37,006 nucleotides of DNA from Acanthamoeba sp. SK_2022b (taxonomy: Eukaryota > Discosea > Longamoebia > Acanthamoebidae), in the NCBI GenBank assembly GCA_027943245.1, contig JANDJZ010000489.1, positions 1 to 37,006 of the forward strand, read 5' to 3'. Shown here piece by piece: positions 11,259-22,318 of the stretch; the first letter of the stretch is position 1, and every line of letters starts with the position of its first letter. A program made the position numbers and the translations under genes. The notes beneath the pieces were generated by a model. It saw nothing but the letters and a program-made list of their open reading frames with translations. It did not search any database and was not told the origin of the DNA.

Positions 11259-11968
11259 TGTGTGTGCCCGCCCTCCCTTCGTGCACGCGGCCCACTGACA
11301 GCACGTGCGTGCCGCCCAAAAACAGCTTATACAACGCCAATCCCAAGCGACCGCTGCCCGTGTCCATCTATTCGTATAAGAGGTATTCTTGCCTGCGCAT
11401 GATTGCCCGTAGTGACCTGTGACGATCGTGGGGTTGTCCTAATATTCAACTCTCCTCCTCAATTTCCCAGTGCTCACCTTGTGCGAAGTACCTGGTACGC
11501 AGCTTTTATTGAATTATTTTATTTTTATTTTTCAAGTTTTATTTAATATTTATTATAAAAGTTGTTTTTCTCTCTTTGTGTTATAATTTATTCGCACATT
11601 ATTTTTGGTAAGGGAGGTTGATCACTCACTTGTGGCTGTGTAGGCTCCTGCACGACCTGCTTTACGCCGAGTACATGCATGGCAGCTTCGATGACTGTCT
11701 CTTCACGCTCAACAAGCCGCACCTGCACAACCATCCGTATAGGCGGTTGATGATCAGCGAGGACATGGACGAGGAACGCGACGTGGACGAGAAGTACGGG
11801 AGCACGCCTCGCCGTCGCCACCTTGACCCCTTTCTCTAAATGCCTTCCTCCTCGTCGTCGTTCGGCAGGTGGAAGTTTGTGGAGTGCAAACTGCAGGGCC
11901 TGAACATCGACCACTTGGCAGAGAACACGACGGGCCCCCTCAACTGGATCACGTCAGGTTTGTCGTCC

Positions 11969-12041
<73 letters not shown>

Positions 12042-12962
12042 GCTCACTGTTTGCGTTGTCTCTTGTTCACAGGGTTCATCGATATCACCGTACACCTCCT
12101 GCTGCCGCCCTTCGCCAACACGCTGCCGCCCGCGCCCAACCCCAGCAAGTACTTGCCTCCCCCACCCAGTTGCTATCTGGCTCAATCGTTGCTCGAGACG
12201 CGACACCACCGCTTTGCTAACGACTGCGTGCTGCCTGCCTGCCGTAGCCCCAACGCCAAGACCGAGCCTCGATTGCTGAGCCAGCTGCCCGGCATCACGA
12301 TGGACTTCAACCTCGTCCTCACCAACCTCTCTGCCTCCGTGCCTCTATCCACTCCTCACATGTCCTGTACGCCGAGCTCCCTCCACCACGCCGGCGCGCC
12401 TCACCTCTGCACACGCGCGCTCACCGCGTCTCCCCTTCTCGTTGCTTGCTTGCATGTGTAGACGTCAACTCGGCCTTGATCCAACCCATCGTGCTCTATC
12501 TCAACACCAACTACACCGAACTCCCGCTCACCTTCCGAAGCGTCATCCCGCAGGTAGAGCTCCAACGCCTCCTCTCCCTTGCCCCCCCTCTCCCTCCACT
12601 CCCGTCGCGTGCCACGACTGATCGGGCGTGCGCGTGCAGGGCCGCTTCTGGAATGCGTGGTATCCGGGCGACTGTGGCTTCTGGGACGCCCTCTCGGAGG
12701 GCGCGGGCGCGGCCATCGAGAAGGCCGTCTCCGAGCAGACGACGACCCCAAATATTTGGAAGCTCATCGGCCTCCTCAACGATGGCGTGCGCCGCGGCTT
12801 GCTCGTACGCGCCCACCCCTCCCGTCTGCCTTCCGAAACGAGGTAGGGTCATCACCATGCTGACGCCTGTGCGCTTGTTGTTGTGCCTTCGTGGCTGTGT
12901 GTGTTGTGTAGTACTACTGGCGCTTCCACGTGCTCGTCTTCCTGGGCTTCAGCCCCGAGTAA
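9780..12962 (+). CDS. MDM31/MDM32 family mitochondrial inner membrane protein
   Basis: Sixteen exons: 9780-10060, 10168-10200, 10367-10443, 10511-10603, 10690-10807, 10899-10964, 11039-11221, 11326-11382, 11471-11494, 11644-11793, 11869-11957, 12073-12148, 12248-12366, 12462-12553, 12640-12804, 12912-12962. They keep phase and give 557 residues. The first 80 residues are rich in Ser/Arg and poor in acidic residues, as in a mitochondrial presequence. A hydrophobic segment follows (FSYFVMGTTTWLLVGTTTLV, about 97-125). Family blocks then come in order: ITFESAIVPRWKNG, LTIQQIDVKLS, GNGLLKEMILKGVRGSVDR, LLHDLLYAEYMHGSFDD, LQGLNIDHL, GPLNWITSGFIDI and VNSALIQPIVLYLN. In yeast the family supports mitochondrial distribution, morphology and lipid homeostasis. 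Two exons are only 33 and 24 bases long. ATGs at 9642 or 9663 could lengthen the presequence. Confidence 0.88.
11971..12041 (+). repeat. (GT)n microsatellite in MDM31/32 intron
   Basis: About 35 uninterrupted GT units fill most of the intron after the exon ending at 11957. The acceptor follows at 12071-12072. Confidence 0.9.
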
Positions 12963-13709
12963 ACATTGCACGGGGGGCGCTTGTTTGGTGGCAGGTTCAT
13001 CTCGGGAGATTTTCCGAATACCTCTAATTATTCCGGCACAATTATTGCGTAAATATTGGTTGGCGCAGCTGGAATTCGGTCCGCCAATAGAAAATTAGGA
13101 TTGAAACTCGATAAGGTAAACATTCTTTACGGCCTCCGCGAAGAACGCAGTGTCGACATTCCACGCTTGCGCACCCCCAACCACGCCAAACACGACGCCC
13201 AGGTGGGCCTTACTTGATTGTCTGCACCGAACCTTCCACTGCGCTTGTGCTGCATCGAAAGATCATAGGAGAGAGGACAAGCACAGGTGGGTGAAAGGGC
13301 GGATCAATCTGGACACCTGAAGGACCAACAGCAGCCTGGCACAGATTCAAAGAAACGAACAAACACAATCAATCGCATCACTCAGTACCTCCAAGGCAGA
13401 GGATAGGCCTTCGCCCAAGCTCGCGTTGGCCTACCCTCTCGCTCAAACAGCACCTTCCTCTTCAATCCGAGTCATCTCGTCTCTTCGCCAAGAGGCACAA
13501 ATTTGGACATTTTAGATTGTCATCCGCCCCTTGGTGGATATAGAGAGAGAGTTGAATCGAGCCCTGCCTGTTGTGCGTTATCAAAGAGGTGCATATTCCA
13601 TTGCTTCCCTGCAAGGCCTTTACATCTTGTGCTTCCATTTCCAGCTTTTTCTGATTCAATTCCATTTAATGGAAATTGGGGCTCTCGGCGCTTTTGTTGT
13701 GGCAGCAGC
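12963..13709. other. Intergenic region upstream of the Mei2-like gene
   Basis: 747 bases with no convincing exon. It should contain the 3' UTR of the MDM31/32 gene and the promoter and 5' UTR of the Mei2-like gene. I found no clear TATA box close to the ATG at 13710. Confidence 0.5.
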
Positions 13710-16700
13710 ATGATGCGTGGCACCACGTTTCGACCATCTTCAGCTGAAGAGGCCCACATGTGGACCGCGTACAACGGCCGCTCGTACGCTCAGCAGCACG
13801 GGCGACCTGACTCTGAACAACAAACTTCCTCAAACGTGGGCATAGACGGCCTTGCTCCTCACGATGATGCCGTGTACAACAAGGTGCCTCATCTTTCCTT
13901 TTCCTTGCAGCTCGTGCGCCCATCCTTTCTGCGCCCCCAGTACATCAACCAATCCATCAATTCGCTTCTCTCCAGCCTACACCAAAGATCCATTCTCCCA
14001 TTGGCGTCCCTGAGAGGGAAGACAAGGAGAGCCCACCGCCCCACATCGACACCCTCTTCCGGTACCCCCCCCCCAAATCATTGGCCTCTTCCCTTCTACA
14101 CGAGCGCTCTACTCATCATCCTACGACCCTTTTTTGTCCTCACCAGATCTTCATTCCAATCGGATTTCAACTTGCTGGCCAGCCCCTTCAAGTCCTCATC
14201 TCTGTTCAGTCAATTCTCCTTCTCCTCCGACTCCTCCTCTGGCGCCTCCTCCCTGTCGCCTCCCGTGCCCGGCTCTCCTCTCCAGCTCGCGAGGGAGGAA
14301 GAAGATGACGAGGAGATCGACATCTCCATGACCGACCTCGGCCTCATCGACGAGTCCATGGCCATGCTCGGCCCCACCTCTCCCACCTCTGGCAGCAACA
14401 GCAACAGCAGCGCCGCCGCCTACGGCGTCGCCGCCTCGGCCGTGGCCGCGCATCGACACAACGCCATCAATGGCGGCGCCACGTCGCCCACCAGCTTGGC
14501 GCATTCGCCTGCGGCCATGGCGGTGGCGGCGGCCTCGCAGCAGCAGCAACAGCAGCAGCAGGCGGCCGGGGTGAGCGGCCTCCAGAGCCCGCCGGCGCTG
14601 TCCGCGCTGAGCGATCTGCGCGGGGGCGGCGAGCACCCCTACGGCGAGCACCCGTCCCGCACCCTGTTCGTTCGCAACATCCACAGCTCCGTCGACGACG
14701 AAGAGCTGCGGACCCTCTTCTCGGTAATGCTCTCTCTCTCTCTCCTTCGTTGTCACACGCGTCGATCGTCGGCTCGACTGTTGCGTGCTGATGTCGTTGA
14801 TGTGTGTTGTGTTGTGTGTTGGGACAGAACTGTGGGACCGACCTGAGCCTGCAGATACGCAGCATGTACACGCAATGCAAGCATCGAGGGTTCGTGATGA
14901 TCTCCTACTTTGACATACGCGATGCCAAGACGGCCATGCAGAACCTCCAGAACAAGGTCGTCCGAGGCCGTAAGCTCGACATCCACTACTCCATTCCAAA
15001 GGTGCCAGCCCCTCCCCTCCCCGCCCTGCCCTCTGCAGCCAACAGCCAATAGCCAAGCGGCAAACGGTAGACTCAACGCGCAAGCAAATCATTTGTTGTC
15101 GACTGGGCACACACGGCAGGACAATCCGTCGGAGAAGGACCAGAACCAGGGCACGCTGGTGGTGTTCAACCTCGACCCGTCGACGACGGACGAGGAGCTG
15201 ATGGAGATCTTTGGCCAGTACGGCGAGATCAAGGAGATCAGGGCCACGCCCAACAAGAAGCACCACAAGTTCATCGAGTTCTTTGACGTGAGGCACGCCG
15301 AGAAGGCCATGAAGTGCCTCAACAAGACCGAGATCAAGGGCAAGAAGATCAAGATCGAGCCCTCGCGCCCCGGCGGTATCCCTCGCCTCATTCCCGACAT
15401 TCATGTGTGCGCGTGTGCGTTGTGTGCCACGTGGCTGATCGCGTGTCGACACAAATGCGTGACGCAGGCGGGGTGAGGAAGAACGCGCAGTTCATGCATC
15501 ACGGCCACACGGGCGTGGGCAGCCCGGGCCTGAGCCTGCAGCAGCCGCAGCCGCAGCACCTGCTGGCCCTGCCCAACGGGCGACCGGGCATGGAGGGCCC
15601 CGCGGAGATGGGCCCGCACCACCTCATGAACGGCGTCGACGGGCCCGACTCGTCGCAGCCCGCGCGCGGTCGGTCCACCTCCCTGCCGGCCTTCCCCGTG
15701 GCCGCCTCCACCACCGCGCCGGAGAACGCCGGCGAGGAGGCCTGGGTCTACCACTTCCCGCCCATCGGGTCCCTCCACTCCATGGGCCCGCTCCACCCCC
15801 CGCCCGGCCTCTACGCCAAGCGGGCCTCGCCCCCCATCCCGCTCGGAGGTACGTCGCAGCACAGCACACGCCACACGACCGACACGCGCCGCCGTGCTGA
15901 CGTGTGAGTCGACACAAAACAACACACACAAGGCGAGCCCATGTGGAATCCCAGCAATGTGGGCATGCCGAATCCGGGCATGCCGTCGGGCGGACAGCTC
16001 CCCGGCGGCGTCGGCGCGGAGGGCCCCTACCCGCCCAACGGGATGCCGCGATACTACGGCGCGCTGCCGCCCATGTACCAGCTCCAGCAGCAGCGGTTCA
16101 TTCCGGCCCCGCCGCCCGGCTCCTCGTGGCGTCCCAACGCCGCCAACCCGGCCACCGCCCTCCCGCCACAGCGCCAGCCTTCGGCCTACCTCGCCGAGAA
16201 CCGCAGTGCGTCTCCCTCTCCCCTATCTCTCCCCCCGTGTCGACAAGGCTCGGTGTCGACACCGATTGGCCAACCACACGACTGACCACTCGTGGAATGC
16301 GCGACAGTGCCGGCGATGGGCGGCATGGGGCCAGGGCCGATGAACGGCATGAACCCGATGGGCGCGCACGTCCCGATGAACGGCGCGCTGTTGCCGGGCA
16401 TGTCGCAGCCCCCCGGGCTCGGCCAGAGCCCGCACGCCCACCCGCACCCACACGTGCAGTCCGTCAGCCCTCCGACCGGTGCGCGCCCATTCCCGCCCCT
16501 GACCGCGCGGCTTTCCCTCTTTTCCCTCTTTTTTTCCTCACACTGTCGACTCATTTTCTTTCTCTCTTTCTTTTGGTGGTGCGCCTTTAGTTGCGTCGTC
16601 AGCGGCGTCCGCTCCCGCCGGGCCTCCCATCCTCTCCCCGCCCACGCTGACCATCGCCACCGTGGCCGGCTCTGGTGCGTCTCCCTCCTCCCTCCCCTCC

Positions 16701-18155
16701 CAGCGCTTGTCCCTCCGCTCCGTGTGCGCGCACACTGCCTTGCTGACGTCAGCTCACCGTCGACGCTTGTCGACACAGTGGCACCCTCGGCCAGCGGCAG
16801 CCTCTCGTCGCCGCAGGCCCAGCTGGCGCCGGGCCTGTCGCCTAACGGCAAGCAGGCGGGCATGCTGGCCCCGCGCGGCCCGCGCGAGCGGGGCATCACC
16901 TACCCGCCCGTGGGCGTGAAGAAGGGCGCCCTGTCCCCGCCCCTGCCCGCGCCCCTCTCCTACCGCAACGCCGCCAGCCAGGGCTCGTCCGGCCTCGCCG
17001 CCGACTCCAATAATGGGGCCGGCCGCAAGATCGGCCGCGCCCGCTCCGACTCCATCGACGAGGTGAGCCCCCCCCCTCCTCCCTCGCTTTTCTCTCTTTT
17101 TCGCGTTCGCTCTTGTCGTGATACGAGGTCGATTGCTGACGTGGCGTGCGAGCAGAAGGACGGCGATGCGTCGCAGTTTTCGCTGGACATCCAAAAGGTC
17201 AACGACGGCCGCGAGAGGCGGACCACGCTCATGATCAAGAACATTCCCAACAAGTATTCGCAGAAGATGCTCCTCGCCGCCGTCGACGAACACCACCGAG
17301 GCAAGTACGACTTCTTCTACCTCCCCATCGACTTCAAGGTACGCGTCGACCCTCTTCTTCTTCTTCTCCATCTCTCACGCAACACGCCCAAGTGGAGTGG
17401 ACGGGGAAAACTCATCGCTGTTTTCGATCGAAACCAAAAAACGAACGACAGAACAAGTGCAACGTGGGGTATGCGTTCATCAACTTCATCGATTGCCTGT
17501 CGATCGTGCCCTTCTACGACGAGTTCCACGGCAAGAAATGGGAAAAGTTTAACAGCGAAAAGGTGTGCGCCATCACATACGCACGCATTCAGGGAAAGGT
17601 AACCGCCTCGCTCCCCCCTTCCAATCCACCTGGACGTTCATGTCGTCATTTTCGTCACACAGCCCCAGAATGACGAAGTGTTATATTTTTGGTGCTCACT
17701 CTCTTTACATTCCGACGAACAGAATTCCCTGATAGGGCACTTCCAGAACAGTAGCCTGATGTGCGAGGACCGCAAGTGCCGTCCCATCATTTTCCACAGC
17801 GAGGGACCGCACCAGGTGCGAGCTTCGCCTTTTATTATCATCATTATTATATTTCTTTAATTAATTATTAATATTTCTTTTTTCCCTTTTTTGTGTGTAG
17901 GGCGAACAAGAACCGTTCCCCGTCGGCAACAACATTCGCATGCGCCGCAAGGACAACGAGCGCGGCAAAGTGAACAAAGACAACGACCACAACAAGGTAC
18001 AGACCATGACCGCTGCTCTACCACACCACCACCACCACCACCACCACCACCACCACCAACGTCGATCCATCCAACAACCGCGCTTAGCTCATCCGTGTTT
18101 CGCTCACGTTCAGCCCGTGGCTGCTGGCTCTCTCGTGATGGTTCGACAGAGCTGA
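13710..18155 (+). CDS. Mei2-like RNA-binding protein with three RRMs; C-terminus uncertain
   Basis: Exons: 13710-13883, 13976-14061, 14147-14723, 14828-15001, 15120-15375, 15468-15848, 15933-16205, 16308-16478, 16591-16674, 16779-17062, 17156-17338, 17452-17598, 17723-17815, 17901-17996 or onward. The protein has a Ser-rich, Gln-tract N-terminus. RRM1 lies at about 257-336 (RTLFVRNIHSS, RGFVMISYFD), RRM2 at about 347-417 (TLVVFNLDPSTTDEEL, KFIEFFD), then about 400 Pro/Gly/Met-rich residues. The Mei2-type RRM begins near 837 (TTLMIKNIPNKYSQKML, GYAFINFIDC, CRPIIFHSEGP). This architecture is that of fission-yeast Mei2 and plant AML proteins, which bind RNA in meiosis and development; the role here is unknown. 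After 17996 the frame reads through a roughly 11-His run to a TGA at 18153-18155 (1045 residues). Splicing at 17997 to a later exon is also possible. Confidence 0.88.
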
Positions 18156-19192
18156 GCGCCGGTGCATGCATGCTCATCCACCGGTGTCCATCAATCGGCC
18201 GTCGGACTGCGTTGATCCTCCGGCCATTTTGGTTCTCCTCCTCTTCCACCACCACTAGTACATCAACTTCTACTTCTTCGACTGCTTCTACTTCGACGTC
18301 TCTTCTACCTTCTTCGGCTCCGATCACATTCATCACCATCATCATCACCACCACCACCACCACCATCAACAACGTCGATCCATCCATTCGTTTGTTCGTT
18401 CGCTCGCTCGCTCGTTCGTCTCTCTCCGCTTCCTCTCGATTTTGGCTTCTTGTAGAGTACGCTACTGGGGTGCCCCACGTCACGCGGTGGATACAGGCGT
18501 CTCCATCTTCGGTTAAACCACTCATCACGTTTCAAGAGGCGGACCTTCTTCTTCTTCTTCGACATCTTCGTCATTGTCATCATCGTCATCGCTCGACGCT
18601 TCTCTCTCTTTCTCTCTTTCTCTCTTCTCTTTCGCTCTTTCTCGGTCAACCGAAAGCGGAAACCGAACGGACTGCTCAACTGCGCGAACACGCGAACGCG
18701 AATGGGGAGGCGAGGGCAAGCCGCACCGACCGAGCCCTGGGGTGGCCCACTCCATCACGTGTTTAGAAGATTTCTACTGCTGCTGCCCGGGCGCCCCCCG
18801 CCAAGCGCCTGCCGTCTCGCCCGCCTGTCCGCTACCACCACCACACCAGCAGCAGCGTCGTCCCTGTAGACGCTTCCTGCATTTTGCCCCGAAATGAATC
18901 CCACATCATCGTCACCATCACTATCATCGTCATCGTTCGTTCGTTCTACGACAGCCCCCCTCCATTGTATCCTTCACCGCCAGCAGAGTTGGTCGACCTC
19001 GCTCACGCTGTTCGGCCTTTTGCTTCAAATAGAGAATACACCACTCCCATTCAACAAAACAAACCGTTAGATGAAATAACACATGCACAACGTTCCACCA
19101 TCTCATGCGCTACATGGGAGGCAGAAAGAAGGAAAAACATAGGCATCGAGGGTAAACGACATATGTTTCATTTGAGTCTGATTTCCTTTGTG
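18156..19192. other. Low-complexity intergenic region
   Basis: Contains triplet-like CAC/ATC runs (18331-18370), TTC/TCT runs (18547-18640) and GTTCGCTCG repeats. No domain or convincing splice structure is visible. A terminal exon of the Mei2-like gene could start near 18767, after a TTTAG acceptor that opens a Pro/Arg/His-rich frame, but nothing confirms it. Confidence 0.4.
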
Positions 19193-19499
19193 CATTGGCC
19201 CTGGTGGCGCCGGTGCCAAGAGTGGAGCCGGTGCCGAGGCCAGTGGTGGCAGGCTCGATACCCTGCTTGAGCAGACGAAGAAGGTGAGAGCGCCGATTGA
19301 GGAGTCGCTGGTGAACCTGGCCCGCGCACAGCACAAACCGGCCATCTTCGCGTTCCTGCAGCGCCGGTAGAGGGAGCACCACAACGCGTCGTTCTTCCCT
19401 GCCGCGGCTCTGGGGCCGCAAGGCATGGCCTTCCCTGTCGGCATGGCCCCTCTGCCCTCTGCTCTCCCTTCCTTTGCTGGTCTCTCCGTCGTCCAATAA
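19193..19499. pseudogene. Remnant: 3' tail of the HIQP family joined to a broken sense frame
   Basis: Bases 19193-19280 match, in antisense, only the final ~28 codons of the genes at 21121-21868 and 29594-30539 (the LLKQGIEPATAGLG region). Similarity stops at about 19280. From there a plus-strand frame reads KKVRAPIEESLVNLARAQHK and on to a TAG at 19368-19370. It then continues in the same frame for about 42 further codons, rich in Phe/Pro/Ala, to a TAA at 19497-19499. It looks like the end of another gene with an internal stop, fused to the family tail. I do not recognise that second protein. Confidence 0.45.
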
Positions 19500-19898
19500 T
19501 TGCCTACATGACCACTACGGTCGTGAGTACCCACGCGCGTCCCGTTCCCCACGCATGGGCTTATGGCCACGCCGCTTCACCACTGGCCAATCAGCTGCTG
19601 TGTGACCTTCCTTATTGAGACATTTGCCTGCGTTGCTGGTGAAAATCGGTCCGCACAGGCTAAAGTGTACTACTTGCAGCAAGTTGTATAAGATGAAGAA
19701 GACGGTCTGTGTCCATGCTATCCACGTTTCCTCCACTCTTACCATAGCAATCGTTGAGCTCGAGGCTCAGGATCCATATGCCCCCTCAAGCCGGGTCAAG
19801 GCAGCCTGTGCGATAACAACTGTTGGCGTCACGGTCTGGCGTGAAAGCTGAAGCGAAATTCATCGAGGTTCTTGAGGCAGGAGCATCACCTTCCCCAA

Positions 19899-20249
19899 AT
19901 GCTCTTCACGGTCGAATCCATGGAGGCTTCTACACCGTCATCACAAAAAGGTATATTTTGTATTTTCCTGCCACGAGAGCAGAAGATCTTACAAGCACAC
20001 AGGCCGGGTGAGATGGAGGCTAGGGACGAGATCACCATCCTGCGAGAGCAGGTGGAAGCATTACGAATGGACGTAGCCAAGGGCATGGAAGTGCAGGCTG
20101 CGAAGGCTGCAGAGTTGCAAGAGCAGGTCACAGCATTGCAAACGCACGCAGCTGACACCTGTCAGAAGCTAGCTGCAGCTTTGGACAAGATTATGGCTGG
20201 TGTGCTTGAGGCCAAGCAGGTGATTGACCCGTTTAACACCCCCGAATAA
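19899..20249 (+). CDS. Hypothetical coiled-coil protein (small ORF)
   Basis: An ATG at 19899 (or at 20013) opens a frame to the TAA at 20247-20249, 116 or 78 residues. From residue 39 on it is a regular heptad-like helix: MEARDEITILREQVEALRMD, then AAELQEQVTALQTHAADTCQ, ending PFNTPE. I recognise no family. A GT...CAG pair (19952-19990) could be a short intron. It lies among decayed gene copies and may be a fragment rather than an active gene. Confidence 0.3.
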   Translation: MLFTVESMEASTPSSQKGIFCIFLPREQKILQAHRPGEMEARDEITILREQVEALRMDVAKGMEVQAAKAAELQEQVTALQTHAADTCQKLAAALDKIMAGVLEAKQVIDPFNTPE

Positions 20250-20640
20250 GGGCGATACGGTTAGCTTTGGCTACACTCTACAAAGCCATCCGCCTCTGTA
20301 AGATCTGCAAATCCATTCTTCCATTGCTATCGGCACGCAAGCTCAAAACGGTTTTTTGAAGCACTAAACCGAGGGGAGGGCTTCCTCGTCAGCCCAATGA
20401 ACAAAAATCGCATGAAATACCTGGCTCGAGTTCGTGCTTCCTCCGAGATCTTTTCAATCCACTCACTCTCATGCATTCCGGTAAACGCCGTTGCCGCATG
20501 TTGTCCGCTACTGAGTGCGACTACTCAGAATCTCGTAAGGCCGCAGAAAAGCAAACGCGTGAATATTAATAAACGGTTTATTTATTATGTCGCTTTCATA
20601 ATATTAGAATGTGCGTGGTGTGCTTTCGCCCGTTTAGAGG
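20250..20640. other. Non-coding stretch left of pseudogene copy
   Basis: No gene seen. Bases about 20535-20640 resemble 29510-29593, the 3' flank of the intact copy at 29594-30539 (a shared CGTAAGG...GCAAAAGCAAACGCG-like stretch, then TATTATGTCGCTTTC). The duplication that made the fragment at 20641-20930 therefore included downstream sequence. Confidence 0.5.
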
Positions 20641-20930
20641 CACTGCCTGGTGGCGCATCACTGCCTGGTGGCGCCGGTGGTGCCGAGAGTGGAGCCGGTG
20701 CCGAGGCCAGCGGTGGCGGGCTCGATGCCTTGCTTGAGCAGACGGCCCTCCTCCTTCTTCATCGGGTGTGCGTGAGCGTGCCCTGCACCTCCTTCACAGC
20801 GCCCTTGATCTTCGGGCCGATCGACAATGGGCTGGTGTTCCACCACGTTGGTCGGGCCTCGCATCACCGCCGAGTTGAGGCTGGTGGCGCCGGCGAGAGG
20901 CAGGCCGGTTCCGGTGAGGTGCAAGAGCAT
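20641..20930 (-). pseudogene. Internally deleted copy of the HIQP-repeat family
   Basis: Read on the minus strand from the ATG at 20930, the frame starts in the middle of the family protein (LTGTGLPLAGAT, then MRGPTNVVEHQPIVDR). It then jumps directly to the C-terminal exon, skipping the whole REHHIQPVIHERE block and the intron. The junction lies at a short shared ATCG, which shifts the frame. One base missing later in CACGCACACCCGATG restores the frame, so the tail PMKKEEGRLLKQGIEPATAG reads through to near 20658. No normal N-terminus is present. It is most simply a decayed duplicate of the 29594-30539 gene. Confidence 0.65.
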
Positions 20931-21120
20931 TGGCGACTATTCCAAACACAGCACCCGCTGGCAGCTGCCCTGCAAGTCTTTTACGCGCAACATGCCGCCA
21001 ATGAAAAGGAAAGGTGATGTGTTGATCACCCAAGGCCGAAACAGAATGAGAAGGGAGGTGTATTCAGAAGCATATGCTTCAAGAAACAGGTCCTTCAGAG
21101 AAGTAGCTGGTGGGAGGCGC

Positions 21121-21868
21121 TTAGATGCGGGTGGTGGAGCCGAGGCCAGCGGTGGCGGGCTCGATGCCCTGCTTGAGCAGACGACCCTCCTCCTTCTTCA
21201 TCGGGTTGTGCGTGAGCGTGCCCTGCACCTCCTTGACGGTGCCCTTTATCTTCTGGCCGATGGTGGCGTGGTGAGCGCCGGTGCCGGTACCGTGGACGAT
21301 CCTGGTGGCCATTTGGGGCTGCTCAACCACAGGGGGCAGCATCACATTGTGTTCCTGTGCCCAGAGCAACCGTGAGACTTGGGCGCTTGATTATAAGATG
21401 CGTGGGGCAGAGACGTACAGTGACGAGGTCCTTCCTCTCGGTGGTGACCTCAGTCCTGATGACGGGTTGGATCTGGTGCTCCCTCTCGTGGATGACGGGC
21501 TGGATGTGGTGCTCTCGCCTCACCTCGACAGGCCTCTCAACGACGACCTCGCGCTCAATGATGGGCTGGTGCTCGATCACGTTGGTCGGGCCGCGGATAG
21601 CCGGGTTCACACCGCCAACAATGGGCAGGCCAGCCCCGGCGACAGGGACGCCGTGAGCGTGGTGACCGTGGTCGTGGTGAAGGGCCTTGTTCTGGTGCTT
21701 GAGAGCCTTCATCTCCTCCTTGGAGAGAGGGCCGCCTCCAATGTTATGAGGAAGAACGGTGGTGGCGGTGGCGGCGGGCACTACGGGGACAGCAGCGACA
21801 GGGACCGCGCCAGTGGTCACAGGGGTGGCGGTGTTGGAAAGGATGGGAACGGTGTTGAGGTTCGACAT
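21121..21868 (-). CDS. HIQP-repeat hydrophilic protein, copy A
   Basis: Two exons (21868-21419, 21354-21121) give 227 residues. The N-terminus (MSNLNTVPILSNTATPV) is Ala/Val/Thr/Pro-rich. A basic Lys/His block follows (KEEMKALKHQNKALHHDHGH). Then comes a charged repetitive core, about residues 95-145, with VERPVEVRREHHIQPVIHER and EHQIQPVIRTEVTTERKD. The C-terminal exon has ATIGQKIKGTVKEVQGTL and KEEGRLLKQGIEPATAGLG. No hydrophobic or catalytic motif is seen; composition suggests an unstructured, water-soluble protein. The core recalls the repetitive His/Gln/Glu 'allergen' proteins of fungi, but homology is uncertain. A second copy lies at 29594-30539 and fragments at 19.2 and 20.7 kb. A 5'-UTR intron probably ends at 21870, just before the ATG. 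Confidence 0.75.
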
Positions 21869-22318
21869 TCTAGCAGGAGAAAGCCACAAGGTGGCAGGTC
21901 AGCGCGCAGCAGAGGGGGGAGAACGAGTAGGAAAAACGTACGTTTGGGTGGTCTTGGCTGAGGTTGAGTTGGTAGTTGTGGTGGTTGGGGGTTTGATGAA
22001 AACTGGAATGGGCAGGAACTGCCCTTTTTAAAGGAGTTGGAGTACTGCGGCCGTACTGGCCACATCCGACGAAAGTGGGGGCAGCTTGCCCAATCCTGGT
22101 AAGTGAGAACTTAAGATAAAAAAGATGGAATTCCGAATGAAGGGAGAACTCCAGACGAGATTCTCCTTTCTGGATGAGCCTGGGTGATCATGCAACCTCC
22201 ACTGGAGGTCGTGTTGAGCAAGCAGGCTACTAAAGGCAAAACGAGAGCAGACTGTTTTTTTTTAAATTTTTTAAAAAATACGGTTATACATTTATACATT
22301 TTTCCCTCCTTCCTGGAG
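21869..22318 (-). promoter_or_regulatory. Leader, 5'-UTR intron and TATA-like box of copy A
   Basis: On the minus strand a TTTAAAAAG box at about 22024-22032 lies roughly 155 bases before the ATG. A pyrimidine/A-rich leader follows, then GTACGT (near 21940), and the stretch ends CTGCTAG at 21870, which fits an intron in the 5' UTR. The rest of the interval, up to 22318, holds an A/T-rich run (22255-22300) and no gene. Confidence 0.45.

Noticed and set aside
17857..18766. Long ORFs on both strands after the Mei2-like gene
   Set aside because: Driven by CAC/ATC/TTC triplet runs; no domain, start context or phased intron.
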